Shown here one piece after another: positions 1-14,700 of a DNA stretch of 64,000 bases; the first letter of the stretch is position 1; each line of letters starts with the position of its first letter. A program made the position numbers and the translations under genes. Location of the stretch: assembly GCF_905404315.1 (NCBI RefSeq), contig NC_066288.1, positions 5,084,001-5,148,000 of the forward strand. Reading direction: 5' to 3'. Source of the DNA: Leptidea sinapis (taxonomy: Eukaryota; Arthropoda; Insecta; Lepidoptera; Pieridae). The notes under the pieces were generated by a model that was not told the origin of the DNA, searched no databases, and saw nothing but the letters and a program-made list of their open reading frames with translations.

Positions 1-379
1 TGAAAGTATAGCATTTCGAGCTATGAACACTACTAAATCCTGTTAGACATATCCTTAAGTCTTATTTGTAGGTTGCTAATGTTGCTAGTGGTAACTATAA
101 CCAACAGGTTATAGTTACCACTGTTGAGCCTTTTTGAACTATCACTTTTCTTTGAAGTTAAACAAGTTTTTTGGCATGGCGTGACGCATTTTTTTGGTAC
201 TTCTCTCAGAAAAGTTATTCTTATAGCTTGTACTTTTTTTGTAGTGAATAACGAGGATTGTAAGCATATAAACTGTTTTCCACCCAAGAATTTTGAAAAT
301 ATTGGCTTTGTTACATAGATGGCGGGCCGGCAGCCGTGAACTCATATCGCTCAAGGTCGCTGGCATTTAGTGTCGCTGT
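1..379 (+). repeat. Interspersed repeat RA, copy 1 (cut by window start)
   Basis: This stretch is nearly identical to 18907-19287 in the same orientation. The shared block includes the stem GGCGGGCCGGCAGCCGTGAA and ends in both copies with GGCATTTAGTGTCGC, after which the flanks differ. Copy 2 carries about 24 extra bases near 19130-19155. The left end lies outside the window. No coding potential stands out, and the family is not identified; a non-autonomous DNA element is the simplest guess. Confidence 0.75.
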
Positions 380-2011
380 TTAGGCCAAATATGCCTAAAG
401 GGTTTTTATAAATAGTGAAACAGTCACCGCATTAATTAATTAATTTATTAATGAATTAAATATTGTGGGTGCACAAAGAGTTGCACTAATTCCTTCTCTT
501 TCCTACCTGCACCCTATCCCTCCCACTTACGGAGTAGCGCGAGCGCAGCGGATCGATGCGTTCCGCGAGGAGAATTTACTTAGTTAGTATTGAATGAGTA
601 TTGAACTTGTATTGAGCAAATATTGAACTTGTCAACGCGCGCCGTGATAACTCATTAATCGTCCCCTTACGTGTAATCTCGTGATCAAGTGTCTTGTGAT
701 CCCTTGTTTCATCATTATCGAATTCGGGAAGAAAGAGTGGCCACTCAAAGAAAACGTCTACAAAATAAAGAGGGAAATTCGCGACCCGGCACGTGGTGGA
801 AGAATCGCTGCTGCTCTGGTAAGTCCTCCTGTCTTATTTCCTTACACCGGCTTCCTAATTAAAATTTTCATCTAGATCCAGCGCATACAGTCGCCTTAAA
901 GAGTCGTGCGTAGCGCGAGTATTATGTGAAATGTTAGCATCACTTCACCATTTTAACTTTTTAAATAGATAAATAGAGATTTCGTTCTTTATGATACCGA
1001 ATAGTAAAGTAGCAAAGTGCAATTTCCGACTCCCCATTTTTAATAATGACTCTCTATTCAAATAAGGAGTAACGTGGTCTCGCCGCGGGATGGAGAAACA
1101 ATATCGTCATTACCTACTCCTTCACTTAATAAATGACGCTGCTGTGCCACATGAGAAAATCAAACAGGCTGTGGACGTAACAGGCAAAAATAATAAACCT
1201 TCGAAAATTATTGGCAAAATATATATAACCTCAATAGCACAAATCGGTAACAAGGAAAAGATTTTATAGGAAAGGATGGTCTTTGTATTTATTTGGTGAT
1301 AGTCGTCAGATAAAGTCTTAATACGGATTATCTTTAAATTCAGTGTTATTTATGTGAGGGGAAGCCGAGGTCCACTATACACCCGAGTACTCAACACTTG
1401 TAGTACCACAATCTAGGACTAATCTAGGTCAAAACGCAACTATTTCTAGGCTCTGTAGGTAATATAACTCACTGGCCAAATCGCAGAACATTGAGTTATT
1501 CATTCTGCTTGCTCAATATAAAAAGATAATACTTAATTTACTACATGTAACTTAGAAACCTTGTTTTCATATTTTCATTTTTATTTTAAATTATATATTA
1601 CAATATTTTTAGATTTTAGTTTATAAATTGTTAAAACTACTGTCCTATAAGCGTAATAAAAATTATGAATGCTGTGGTAGCTTATAAGTGAATAAACTCT
1701 TATCTATTTTATTATTATATTTTAAGTTTGAGCATGTAAAGAGTGTAATTTGTTAGTTGCCCAAATATATAAATAAACACTTTAAATTAATTCTACCATC
1801 TCCTTGTCGTACAGTGGTTGATTTAAAAATCTTACTTACAAACATCATAATTAAATTAATATTTTTTATAAGGAATGACGAGCCATGCAAGTGATACAAG
1901 TGTCCCAGTCTACCACAATTTAGTGCCAATCAGTAGTTTTAGAACCTGCGCATCTCAAATTAAATTGAACTTATACTGTAAATTCTTTTACTATTATACT
2001 ATCTATGATAA
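380..2011. other. AT-rich intronic or upstream sequence, no firm gene
   Basis: There is no supported coding exon here. An open stretch at about 680-819 runs into a good splice donor (CTG then GTAAGT at about 816-824), but its product matches no family I can name and it does not fit the phase needed upstream of the carotenoid oxygenase exon at 2745. The remainder is AT-rich low-complexity DNA, presumably intron of that gene. Confidence 0.4.
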
Positions 2012-2460
2012 ATTAAATAAAATAAAATAAGCCTTTATTGCTGTTCATAAATATTATAAATGATACTTAACTACATATAAACTTAAATCTAAATTATATG
2101 TTATGTTAAACAAATTGTCTTTTGACAAAGGCCTTCTCTAAAGATTACCACGCCTCTCTGTCTTTCGCTATTTGGATCTATTTAGGCCCAGCTACTCTTT
2201 TTACTTCATCTTCCCAGCGTTTAGTTTGTCGCCCTTTTTTTCTACTACCATCTCTTGGATACCAGTCGGTTATTATTTTTGTCCATTTTTCTTGTTTTTC
2301 TCTTAACATATGCCCTATCCATCGCTATTTTAGTGTTCTGCATATTTATTTTGCTTCTTTGAATTTAGTCATACTTTTTATATCTTTCAATTTTACTTTA
2401 TCTTCTTTTAACTCTGATTACGCTTCTTTCTACTATACTATCTATAGTGGACTGTAAATA
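2012..2460 (-). mobile_element. LINE 3' end fragment, RT C-terminus
   Basis: Read on the minus strand, 2120-2340 resembles the C-terminal tail of LINE polyproteins: a RWEDEVKRVAGPK-like motif followed by IQIAKDREAW and a K-AFVK end, broken by stop codons. Downstream on that strand lies a CAATAAAGGC motif and an A/T-rich tail (2012-2050). It is 5'-truncated, like most LINE copies. RTE-type or CR1-type origin cannot be separated on this piece. Confidence 0.55.
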
Positions 2461-2744
2461 AAACTTCGATCTATTTTTTCTATCTGTACAATGAGGCTGT
2501 GGATTATGAGCAGCGCAAGCGATCAGGGATAGAACACGATACTTCCGTCCTCCGTGGTCGATCTCTTGAATGCCTGATTCTACTAAAAACCGGTTAACCT
2601 ATCGCTTGAACCGCGCACCGTCCACGTCCAATCGATTAAAATATTTTAATTTCGATGTAATTTTTACAATTAGATAGGATGCAAATTATAGTTGTCGTAC
2701 ACATATAGAAACGATCTATTTATTAATATCTGTATATATTTCAG

Positions 2745-5700
2745 GGTGGCTTCACTATTCAATCCTGGGGAGTCATTTTCTGATAACGCCATGATATCGG
2801 TCTACCCTTTTGGAGATGAAATATACGCCTTTACTGAAGTACCTGTGATCCATAGGTAAATATGGTTAACACTAGAGGACTGTAGACAAACACGGGAGAG
2901 ACTTCCTACCATTAATGCTATTATGGCAAATCGCCTTATTAGCTCAATAGAATTCAGCTTAGACAGATAACGGCGGCCCTAACTGGGCACGGTCCTTATA
3001 ATAAACACCTATTTATTAGGGGCATAACTGACCCTGTGCAGGGCCTGCATGGAGGCAGAGGAAACAGCTGCACATGTACTTCTGCATTGTCCAGGTGTAG
3101 CAACTTACCGGGCTCAACAACTTGGTAACACTCTCGGAAGTTTTTAGGAAGGAGAGGAGCTTGCTAAGGTTTCTGGAGGAATTGGGGTGGCAGGAATAAC
3201 AAATATATTCCACACGCAAAATAGGCGCGCAGCCGCCAAATTCCGGAAGTTAGCCCGATTATACCATACCATACAATAGTTAAATATCTAATTAAGTGTT
3301 AATAAGGTCGAAATATATGAGTAAGCATATAGCAGAGAGTTTCTTGCCACTTCCCCTCAAGAAAACTCATCTTTTCCGAAGCAGTGATACAATGGAAGTC
3401 TTTGATATTCATAAGTGTCATTTCTTGAGCTTCATTAATAAATAACTTTTGAGTTTTAGGTTTAAGTTCAAGTGTGTTCAGAAGAGCGGTTAAACCTGAT
3501 TCTCGCCGTGGATTGGCAGCATGATACACAGATAATTAAAAACTATTTTCTAATTAATATTATTATCTAATAAAACTTACCAATAATCCTGTTATTGGTA
3601 AGTTTTAATAATATTAATTATTATGAATAATTTATTTTTTTATTATTAATAATTTATTTTTTTATAATATTAATAAAACTTACCAATAATCCTGTTATTG
3701 GTAAGTTGACGTATTCCCATTAGGATGTGATGGGAGATGGGAGGAGTGACTTATTTGCGATAATTCTAACCCCTATATGCATACTGCAAAAGTGAACCAT
3801 TTTTGGATTATCTGGTTTTTTAACTTAATAAAAAATAAGTCAAAATTGCAACATAAAAAAAATTGAAATAATTATCCTCTCCTAAAATGCACAATAAATA
3901 ACTAGGAAATTATTTCAGAGAAACTGAAAAAAAAAATAAAGGAAGCAGACTGAAATTAGTGTTCGAAATAAGCTTAAATACTTGCTTAAAATTTCCATAA
4001 AATTAATTAAAAACAAAACCCAATGCAAATAAAACAAAAATTAATAAATTTACATAATAAATAATAATTAAGACATTTTGTAATTTAGCCAAATTAAAGT
4101 TCTTGCTCGAAATAAGTTCCTTTTTGCTATTCATTGTAGAAGAGCTAAGAAAATATGGTATGCTAAGGAAATATAAAATAATCTGCAACCCAAGTTTCAT
4201 AATGTGTGTAGTTGTTTTTCAGGCATTTTATGAAAAAAATATTGAAATATTATTGTTTTATCTCTCGCATTTTTAAATTTGGACTGATAATTATTGTATT
4301 AAAATTGATAGATAACTAATGTCTAATTGTTTTTATAAATCAGAAAGAAAAAGAGATATTTAAATTTTGACTTATTATGAAAAAAGCTAAAACCCTGAAA
4401 AGTCAAAAATGGTTCACTTTACACGTTATGCATATGGGGGTTAAAATTATCGTAAATAGTCACCCCTATCACCTTCTAACGGGAATATGTTGAATTACCA
4501 ATAACCGTGCCCACTCTCCTGCAACACCACGGGAATCTAGCGGTACCGGCTTTTCGGGAATGACAGGAGACATGACAATCCTTTTTTTTTTCAGAGTTGA
4601 TCAGACCACCTTGGACACGACAGAAAGAAAGAATCTGTACAACAGCATCGCGATAGTCAACCATACTTCACATCCACATGTTATGCCTAACGGTAACTAT
4701 ATATTATATACATATATGTAAGAGATTTCTACCTATATATTGACATCAACACGATATCTCTTGAACCACAAGGCGTAGAGACTTGAAATATTTTGGTAGA
4801 AATATTCCTTTCGCCGAGTATAGGTCAGCTAACGTTCTTAGCTCAGCTCAGGTCAGCTAAGAACGGATTTTTCGAAATTCCACCCGTAAGATTTTTTTTA
4901 TTATGAACAGAACAACGACTTTCGGGTCAGGAAGTTATTAATATTACTCAATTACAAATAGAACTTAACATTTAAAATATATATTAATTCTATACGCGAG
5001 GCTTAACAGTTATAGCAACTGTGCAAAAAGCCTAATAGACTAAATACATGGTCGGATTTGTTCCGGCCGAACCACCGAACTCGGTCCGGTACCGGGCCAA
5101 ATTTGATGGTATGTACATCGCACACAATTATTATTAATATCGTCCGCACCGTACATAATATAACGATATGCGAAACGCCCACAAGAGACCGTCCGACGGT
5201 CCGGTCGTATCAAGTCGGACCATGTGTTTAGACTATAAACAATCACACAGAATAAAGAGTATAGTAGAGTTTCTTGTTAATGTTAACACTTTATATTTAT
5301 GTTTAGCATTGTAATTTTTACCTCTATAAGTCTTCTCTATAGTAATAATATAATATTAAAATTGTGATTGTATGACTTGTTTGATAAAAATAAAATAAAA
5401 TTAATAAAAATAAAATGACGTTATGACGTCCAACGTGGTCAGTTATAGTCTAAACACACGATCGGATATGGTCCTGCCGAACCATCGGACGCGGTCCGGT
5501 ACTAGATCATATCCGATGGTTTGTCGAATTGTTGCACAAAATTATTTTTATTACCGTCCGGACCGCACCGAGTACGACGGCCCACTAATTGGTGCGAGGC
5601 GTCCGATGGTCTGGCCGTACCAAATCCGACCATGTCTTTAGGCTATAACAAGAGTTAACATGTAGATTAAAAAGAACCGAAATGTCATAGTATTTCTGAT

Positions 5701-8700
5701 GTTATGTAGAAAAGTCGTACTGTAGTTTGAAGAACAACCTAATTCAGACACGACAGAAAATTTAGAAAAAAATCACGGGTTGCACTCCGGGAGTGCTGAC
5801 AGAAGTGAACTTGAACGTTAACGTTGTGCATTTTTGAATATTTTGGAATGGTTAGGGAAAAATTTAGCATGAATTGCTTCATTTATCAGTATACAAATTC
5901 TAAAGATTTAATTTAATACACCTCTTATGTAAACCTTTAATATCAATAAAGTACTATGATTTGTATATGCTACCTATTGATAGGTTTGAATTCGGTGCCA
6001 AGCCACATGAGTAAATAAAACGGTACAGAGAGTAAAATTTATACAACCACGCGCAATGATCGCACTACTACATTGATCCGGGACATGTGTGAGTGTCCAC
6101 TGGCCGCATGTTGCGTTCAGTTATACGGAATATTAAAAACTTAAACTTTTCGAAAAGAAATTTATTTAGAACTAGAAAATATAATTGAAATGTATGAGTG
6201 GCTCAGGATTCGGAAGAAGACTGACTGCCTTTATATTTTATTAGGTGACGACTTGATCTTAAAGTGCTGACGCTAATGTTATGTCTGCATTAAAGCATAC
6301 ATAATTATGTGCATATATAACAGTACGCGGCTAGAGTGGATTCATATGGAATTCCTATTCACAAATAAAATCCAGAAAAAATATGTGTGCATGGCCCTAC
6401 TAAACATCTTATATTTATGTCTCTTCTTCTTAGTCGGACACTCTTGTCAGAGTGGTCGTGGTTGCGCTGACGAGGTACATGGTGGAGTGTTCGGTGGGTC
6501 AACATTTTTTCTGAGGGTAGATCTCCTGGCGATGTGCTTCCATTTCTGACGGTTAGAGGCGTTGCGAGTACACTGGACTATGGTGGACACAGTAGCCTTT
6601 GTGATGGCGTCTAACCAGCGGGTTGGCGATCGACCGCGTGCTCTCTTGCCTTCCACCTGGCCCTGAACTACCAGTCTCTCCATCGAGTTCTCATTTCTAG
6701 AGACGTGACCACCAATTTATGTCTATTGAATGAATTAAAATTAAATATTGATGTTTTTCCCTTCCAGGCGATGTTTACAATTTGGGAATGGCAGTGCCAA
6801 AGGGTCGATTACGCCACGTCTTGGTTAAATTTCCATTTGATAAAGAAGGTAATATTCTGCACAAGTTAACGTAACTTTTAAGAAAAGATTTCTAATAGAT
6901 CAAATTCTAGTTATATCCACACTATTTTAAGTAGCGTATGGCTTAGCAAAATACAGGAGTCAACATTATCCATATAAACGTAAGGTTTCTTAAACAGAAT
7001 AAAGTAAGATTCAATAGTACAAGATAGGAAAAATTGTATTAAAATAATAACTGAATAGAGAGAAGAAAGGGGCTTTAAACAAAATAAGACTAATATTAAA
7101 GGAAAAATTATTCGGTTGACATTCAGTAGTCAGTTGGATCTCCTGAAGCGCTTACCAAGGCTCTGCTCCTCCGTGGCATGCTGCATCTAATTAGTTGTTA
7201 TGGCCTGTGGAATCATGCTACATGTCCAAGAAAGATAACGAAATGGATCGTCCTCCATGTTCAAATTTTAAGGAAGCTGTTCATATGCCATTCTTCCGAG
7301 CAAAGCCCAGGCGTGCTTAATGGGATTAATGTCTCAAAACTGTCCAGTATAAGATTGCGATGTTATTTTTGTGGAAAATGTTCATCATCCAACCTGCAGC
7401 ATGTATTCGGGCATTTACTTGCATGGAGATAAAATCCTCCCCTATGTGAATTCTGTGTGAAACAATCATAAGCTTAAACACATCGCTGCGGTTGCCCCGT
7501 AACAAAACGACGTCAGTTCTCCTGCTTAAGCAAATTCCGGCCCAAGCAATGATTGTTCTGCCGTGATAGGGTTACACGTACTCTTCTTGTAACAGGGTTA
7601 AAACCAAACCGGGATGCATCTGAAATAAGACACGAGGCCGCTAATTGTGGATACGTGCCCACTGTAACAACCGAACGCGATGTGGCAACACTGAAGAGCA
7701 ATGGCCCGCAATGGTTTACGAGAGACCAACTTCGAGAAGTCAGATTGACAGTTTAAGTACCCAGTTACTTATGTGGCTTAAGTAAAGTTATCTGGTCTTG
7801 CGATCGCAGCCTCTCCACGACTTGCCACCTGGTTGTTTTTAGCTGCCGTCTGGCAATGTTTTGTAGTTACCAAACATCTGACTGGATGTAGTTTGGCCGT
7901 GTTCCTAGGGAGCCAATAATGGCAACCTTTGGCTCAACAGCAACTACAACTTCATGTTGTGTACGCCCGGCTTCAAACATGCCCACAGTACGTAAATTAA
8001 TGCCTAACAAATCAATATTTAATTTTAATAAAAAAAATATGTACTTAATACGTTAGTATCCATCCCTAATAGTAAAACTAAATGACTATCAGAATAAAAT
8101 CTGTTCGGAAATGAAAATATAAACAAAAGTTAATTGCAAGCTAGGAACATACTCCCAACATAAAGGCCGGCAACGCATCTCATGACCCCTTGTGTTGCGG
8201 ATGTCGTAACACAGATAAAGACGTTGCCTGCCTTTTCTTAAACAGTACCGTGTAAGTAAGGCCTAATATAATTTCAATATTTATAACATTCTAGGTGATA
8301 TGTTTGCTAAAGCAGAAGTTGTGGGTTCCTTCGCATCACGCTGGTGGCTGCACCCGTCCTACATGCACTCATTTGGTAAATTTCATAATCCCTACTTATA
8401 ATCTTAATATATATAAATTACGTGACACGTTGTTTGTCCCAGATGGACTCCTAAACTAATGAACGGATTTTAATGGGGATTACTTCATGGAGTGCAGTGT
8501 GGTCCAACTTGAGAAATAGGATAGTTTCTATTTCGATTTGGGACCCATAATTATTTTTATTTTCAATATTTGTTTTGTATGGACATATTTTCTATGAGAG
8601 AATTTAGTGACGCACGGTTTGACAGTTCTGCTTTGAAACAATTTCATTGTAGCAACAGGGAGCATATTTTACGAAATAGTTCTTGATGTGAAATATTATT

Positions 8701-11700
8701 TGCAAATTCCTATAAAACAGTATTTTTTTTTATTATCTTCAGAACAAAGTCTGTCGGGGCAGCTAGTTCTTATGTATAAAATTCTCATGTCCCGGTGTTT
8801 GTTACCAAACTCCTCCGAAACGGCTAAAACAATTTGTTTGAACATTTGTGTGTATATCGGGTAGGTCTGAGAATCGGCCAACATCTATTTTTCATACCCC
8901 TAAATGATAAGGGTAACCCACCCCTAATTATATTTTTTTATTTTTTTTGACAATTTTTTTTATTTTTATTTTATTAAGATTCAGCAATAAAAAATACACA
9001 CAACTTCAATTTTCACCCGTCTACGATCACAGAGTCACGCAATAGAGATGCAAGATGGCAATCGAATATAATAAATATTGTAGTACGATAAATTTTATGG
9101 ACGATATATTTGGTAGGTCTGAGCATTGGTCATCGTCTATTTTTTTAGTTTTAATTATTGAATTTATTTATTACTTTATATGGCAATACAACGTTTGCTG
9201 GGTGAGCTAGCATTATTATAATTGTGAAAGTAAGTTTTTTTGTTATGCTTTCACCGACGCAACGGTGGATTTACACTAGGGGCAGTTGGGGCACGTGCCC
9301 AGGGCGGCGAATTTTTTAGAGCGGCAAAATTTTGAAAGAGAAAATTTTTTTTTTTTATTGTTTTTCAAGATTGCTCAATATTAATTAATGAATTCTGTTA
9401 ATTAATAAATTTTGGTTTAATTGATAATTAAATAAATTTAATTTATCCATTATTTGTAAATAAGTAAAAAATATAAAACAACAGTTTCTAGAAAGAGAAA
9501 GAGAAAATGACATGCTGATGAATCGCGGGATAGAGCTGTACAACTGTCAGGTCGGGACCATTTTACAGTTAATTACTTAACAAAACTTAATTGCGCAAAA
9601 TATGTGCAGCTCTTGAAAAAAAATCAGGAAAAGTTGTCAGTTATCACTAAATTTGGCCACTTGGATAATAGAGAAATTCGTAAAAGAGCTGAACGTTTAA
9701 GAAATGTTTATTCTTCAGATCTCGAGTCCTCATTAGATGATGAATTTGTGCACTTCCATGCTTATTGCACTGAAAAAGTGATGGATAAGAATTTGCCTTC
9801 TGATCTTTTGAAATTGTTGCATATTTAAACGACTTGTACACTGAGTATTCAAACGTGGAAATCGCCTATCTAATATTTATGACATTAGCTTTTACAAACT
9901 GTAGCGAAGAAAGATCGTTTTTATGTTTGAAGAGAGTTAAAAACTTCTTACGTTCTACAATGACTGCTAATAGACTTTAGTTGTTCTATGCATATTTGAG
10001 GAAAAATCTTATCCAAAATTTAAAGCCAAATTAAAAAAGCACTGTCACTCACAATAGATAGATTGTTACGTTAGAACATAGCATGTTTTTAATTTATTAT
10101 TGTTTAACTTTAAAGTCACCGTAACTATAAAACTATCCAATTTATGTTTTTTTTATATTTATTTAGAATCATTGTTCTCATGTAAGTGAACATTTGTTCT
10201 TTTTGAGAAATAAACTCTTTGAACCTATCGAATCCGACGTACTTCAACGTTTAGATTGCGAAGATTTAATCGACCAATTCGCAATTCAAAAATTAAGACG
10301 TGTTTGCCTGTGAAAAAATTGATGTAAAATAATTTTGAGTCACCCTTAGTGCCACATTTATAATTGTTAGAAAAAAAACAAATATTGATTCATGTTTTTA
10401 GAATATATTATATATAATATATTATAAAGTTTCTGCAATAAATTAGTTATTTTAGTTTTGAAATATTAAGTCTTTAAACTATAAGTTTAAGTAAAATTCC
10501 AGTCCTGGAGCGAATTTTTTTTTCGGTGCCCAGGTGCGGCATTAAGTTTAAATCCGGCCCTGCTTTCACGCCTAAACCACCGAACCGATTTTGATAAAAT
10601 TTAGTACAGAGATAGACTAGAGCTTGAAGAAGGACATAGGCTACGTTTTATTGCAAAATAAATAAATTGAAATAGGGGATGGCAGTTTATATGGGAATTC
10701 GTCATTATCGAAGATAAAACCATGAAACTTTGTATTTAGGCAATTGGGAATATTATATAAACATTTGTTTAAGCATTATTGAATCTTTAATATACTCCAT
10801 GTATATCAAAGATTAAAATAGATGAAATAAGAGATTAAAGTTCACAGGGAAATACTATTAAAGAGACTGTCCACAGTGACAAGGGATATCCGCTGTATCA
10901 TAGAAGAGCGCTGCCAGCAGCGGAAAGAGCAGTTTTTATGTGTATTATTTAAAAATTATCGTAAAAAATATAAAATTGCCCAAAGAAACTATTCAACGCG
11001 GACGAAGTCGCGTGTAATCGCTAGTATAATAATAATAAAACTTGTGTGCGCTTGAGCTAACACGACAGAAGTGAAAACTTCACCGGTAATAAAATTAAGT
11101 ATTTTTTTTGTTCTTAATTCAGAAAGTAGGTAAGTAATAAAATTAGATATTCAAGGTTATTGGTAATTGGACATATTCCCGTTAGGAGGTAGTATGCAAA
11201 AGCGAAACATTTTTGATTTATCAGGTTCTTTTTTTTCATAAAGTCAAAATGCAACATCAAAATATATTTATTTAAAAAAAAAAGTATCCATGTAAATCTA
11301 ATTTATTCTTCTGTTTTATAAAAACGATTAAATATTGGCTATTTACAAGTATTAAAACAATAATTATGGATTCAAATTAAAAAATGTGAGACGAAAAATG
11401 ATATTATGTCAATATTTTTTTAATTCCTTTCACGAAAATGCGTCAAATAAAAAAAAACGTTACGAAACTTGACTTGCAGATTATTTTAAAAAAACAACTG
11501 TTTTCTTTTTCCATATAACAGCCTAGCGAAACTCTCTAAGAAAAAGCGGTTCACTCGATTGTTAGAAACGTGCAGACATTGATAGATTGACGTCTATAAT
11601 CTTGTAAAAAAATGTAGATAGCCGATATCCTCTACGCTAAAAGCAACTGTTCGCTTTCAAACTTACCCAGATTATACCTGGTCGTTTATTGTAATTACTA

Positions 11701-14700
11701 TTTCAAACTTAAATCAATTCTCACTGCACGTTTCATACTAAACTAAAATTCAATTTTTACTTAGGCAGTCCCGCTTCTTAATAATAATAATAATAATATA
11801 TTGACACACTTTTTACACAAATTATCTTGCCCCAAGTTAAGCATATATAGCCTGTGTTATGGGTTACAAGACAATGATATATTTAATACAATATACTTAC
11901 TTAAACATACATAAATTTATATAAACATACATAAATACATTTAAACATCCATGAATCGGAAACAAACATCCATATCTATCATATAAATGTTTATTCGTAT
12001 GCTTCTTATTACATATTATTTACATCCTCTTTGTATATAACGCTGAAAATTGTGCCGCAAAAAACCGTGTGTAGAGAAAAGCCTGGGTAATAATCCTAAT
12101 GAGTGCCGGGAATTTTCCTTTCGGCGTATCGTGCTGCTGCCTCGTTTGTTGTAATTTGTATTTGTAGAAAATTCATAACATTTTTTATTGTATGGAAAAA
12201 GAGGACAATCTTGCGTATGGGTTACCTGGTGATCACCGCCACCCACATTCTCTTGCATCACCAGAGGAATCACAGGAGCGTTACCGGAAGGATTACGCGC
12301 TTTTTTGAAGGTACCCATATCGTATCGTCCCGGAAACAATACACAATAAATTTTTAAACTATGTTTTTGTTTTAAATCTGTTTCTATTTATTCATCTATT
12401 ATATTTTATCCACATAGTTGGAATACCAATCCGCAATGCCTAACGCCCATGAGCGGTAGGTTGTACTCGTATACTTTGCATCACGTGAGGCTCTTGTCTC
12501 TTTCCTTTCTCTTATAATATAATCTTTTTTCTCTTGTTATTTATATTTATCGTGACGCCACCAAATGATCCAGTGAAAGACCAAAGGCTTTCAAAGCAGC
12601 AAACATAAAACATAAAACAAACATAAAACAGTTCGTATTTTTCATCACGTTCTGTTTTTAATATATAATATCATATATGAGAGTTGAACAAAGCAAACAG
12701 AATTTTATAACGAGGCGGTACTCCAACGGTTAGCTCAGTTGCTTAGAGCACCGGTACGGAACGCCGGAGGTCGTGGGTTCGAATCCCGCATCGTTCATAA
12801 AATTTTGTTTTTCAAATTTTATATGTGTATTAATCCTAGAAGTGAGGGTAATCACTTAAAAAAAATAACATATTGTTTAGATTTACAAGAGCGACATCTC
12901 AAGTTAATTTCCTAATATGCAAATATTGGGGTTGAGCAGGTTATAAACTGTAAAGTAGATCCTGTAGATGAAGCCACAACCTGAGAGTTGAACAAAGCAA
13001 ACAGAATTTTATAACGAGGCGGTACTCGAACGGTTAGCTCAGTTGGTTAGAGCACCGGCACGGAACGCCGGTGGTCGTGGGTTCGAATCCCGCATCGTTC
13101 ATAAAATTTTGTTTTTCAAATTTTATTTGTGTAATATCATATATACTTACAATGTCATCGTAACATGTCACCTAAATGTTACCAATACACCATTTCGGCC
13201 TAACAAATAAACTTGGTATAAGTTATAACTGAGAATAAACCAAGACTATGCAAAGTGTTTAAGCTGAGTCCCCACTAGGAACATTTGTCGTGCGACATGT
13301 GTCCCCGGAGACATCGTCTTGTCTCCATCCACATCAGTTCAGTCGAACCTATCATGTCTCCGAAAGAGATAGTGTTGTACAGTGCGGCTTATATAATTAT
13401 GAATGTATCAAAAACAAAAAAGAAGCGAATATGGTGGATTAAACAGTACTTGCGAAACAAAACAAGTGTATTTAGTGAGTACTTAGCGTTGTAGACGGCT
13501 GTGCAACAAGGAACGAATTCGACAATTTCGCGGCGATGTCAGCTTTACAAATAGATATTTTAATTATGATTGGTTTATTCGGACGTATAACGCTTCCCGC
13601 GTTTATTTGTAAGGCTGCCTGACATTCAAAAAACCTAAGAATCATCACTGTCAGTTTTGTCATTGATATAGTGAAAATTTTGCGTTTTCTTGGTTTATTC
13701 TGTGGTATAATTTTCTACCAAGTTTATATTTATAAGGCCGTTTATTTTTAAATTCATAATGATTAATGTTAATACCTTTTTTATCGTTACTCCAGGTATT
13801 ACAGAGAATTACTTCGTTATAGTGGAACAACCTATGACTATTTCACTCAATAAAATGGTTATAAACCAACTGACAAATCAGCCTATGGTGTCAAGCTTGC
13901 AATGGTTCGGTGATTGTGAGGTACTTGTTTTTACATTACTTTGAAGATCATAAGGTCACATGGTCAGTTCAGCACCCGATCCGCACCGCATTGCCAAGGG
14001 CGCTTACTATTTTTATAGATGAAGTTGTAACGATATTAAATTGTATTTCACTACATTAATTTGGTGCTCTAATTTTTCTTTGCCACTTTACTTTTTTTAT
14101 GAAAATACGGGACGAGATGAGCAGAACATTCAGCTGATGGAAGTATACGCCCTGTCCATTACATTGTCTTGTATAATGCAGTGCCGCTGAGGATTCTTGA
14201 AAAATCCAAAATTTCTGAGCGGTACTACAATTGCGCTCGTCACCTAGAGACATAAGGTGTATTCTCATTTGCCCAGTAATTTCAATGGGTACGGCGCCCT
14301 TCACACCCAAACACAATAATGCTTACTGCTTCACGGCAGAAATAGATGCCGTTGTAGTACCCATAGTCTAGCTGGTATCCTGTGCAAAGGAGGCTCCCAC
14401 TGGTGCATGTATTGTTATTATATCAATTGGCTGCTCTAATTCTTCTATGCCACTTTACTTGTTCTGTCCGCTATGCTATGCATCGCTAGGAGCACGGTAA
14501 TGTCACGGCCCTGTGAAGGTATCGAAGTCGTAAGTACGCGCGCCGGCCACATCGACGGGGCTATCCAGTAAGAACTCACGAAGGAGCAGTGGCACGAGTT
14601 TTGTTCGTCACCTACGTCACCGATCCGACCGGTCTTTTAAAAATGGAGTAATATAAATAAAGCAAAGCATATTAAAGGTCATTGCGATCCAAATCTAATG

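Noticed and set aside
681..875. Plus-strand open frame with splice donor as first ninaB exon
   Set aside because: Its sequence does not resemble the carotenoid oxygenase N-terminus and its phase at the GTAAGT donor was not shown to fit exon 2745; kept only as an unassigned stretch.
12103..12357. Plus-strand 84 aa open frame
   Set aside because: It is the antisense of a LINE C-terminal fragment.
13028..13100. Functional serine tRNA gene (anticodon GGA)
   Set aside because: C33, no long variable arm, and duplication together with non-tRNA flanks point to a SINE-type repeat.
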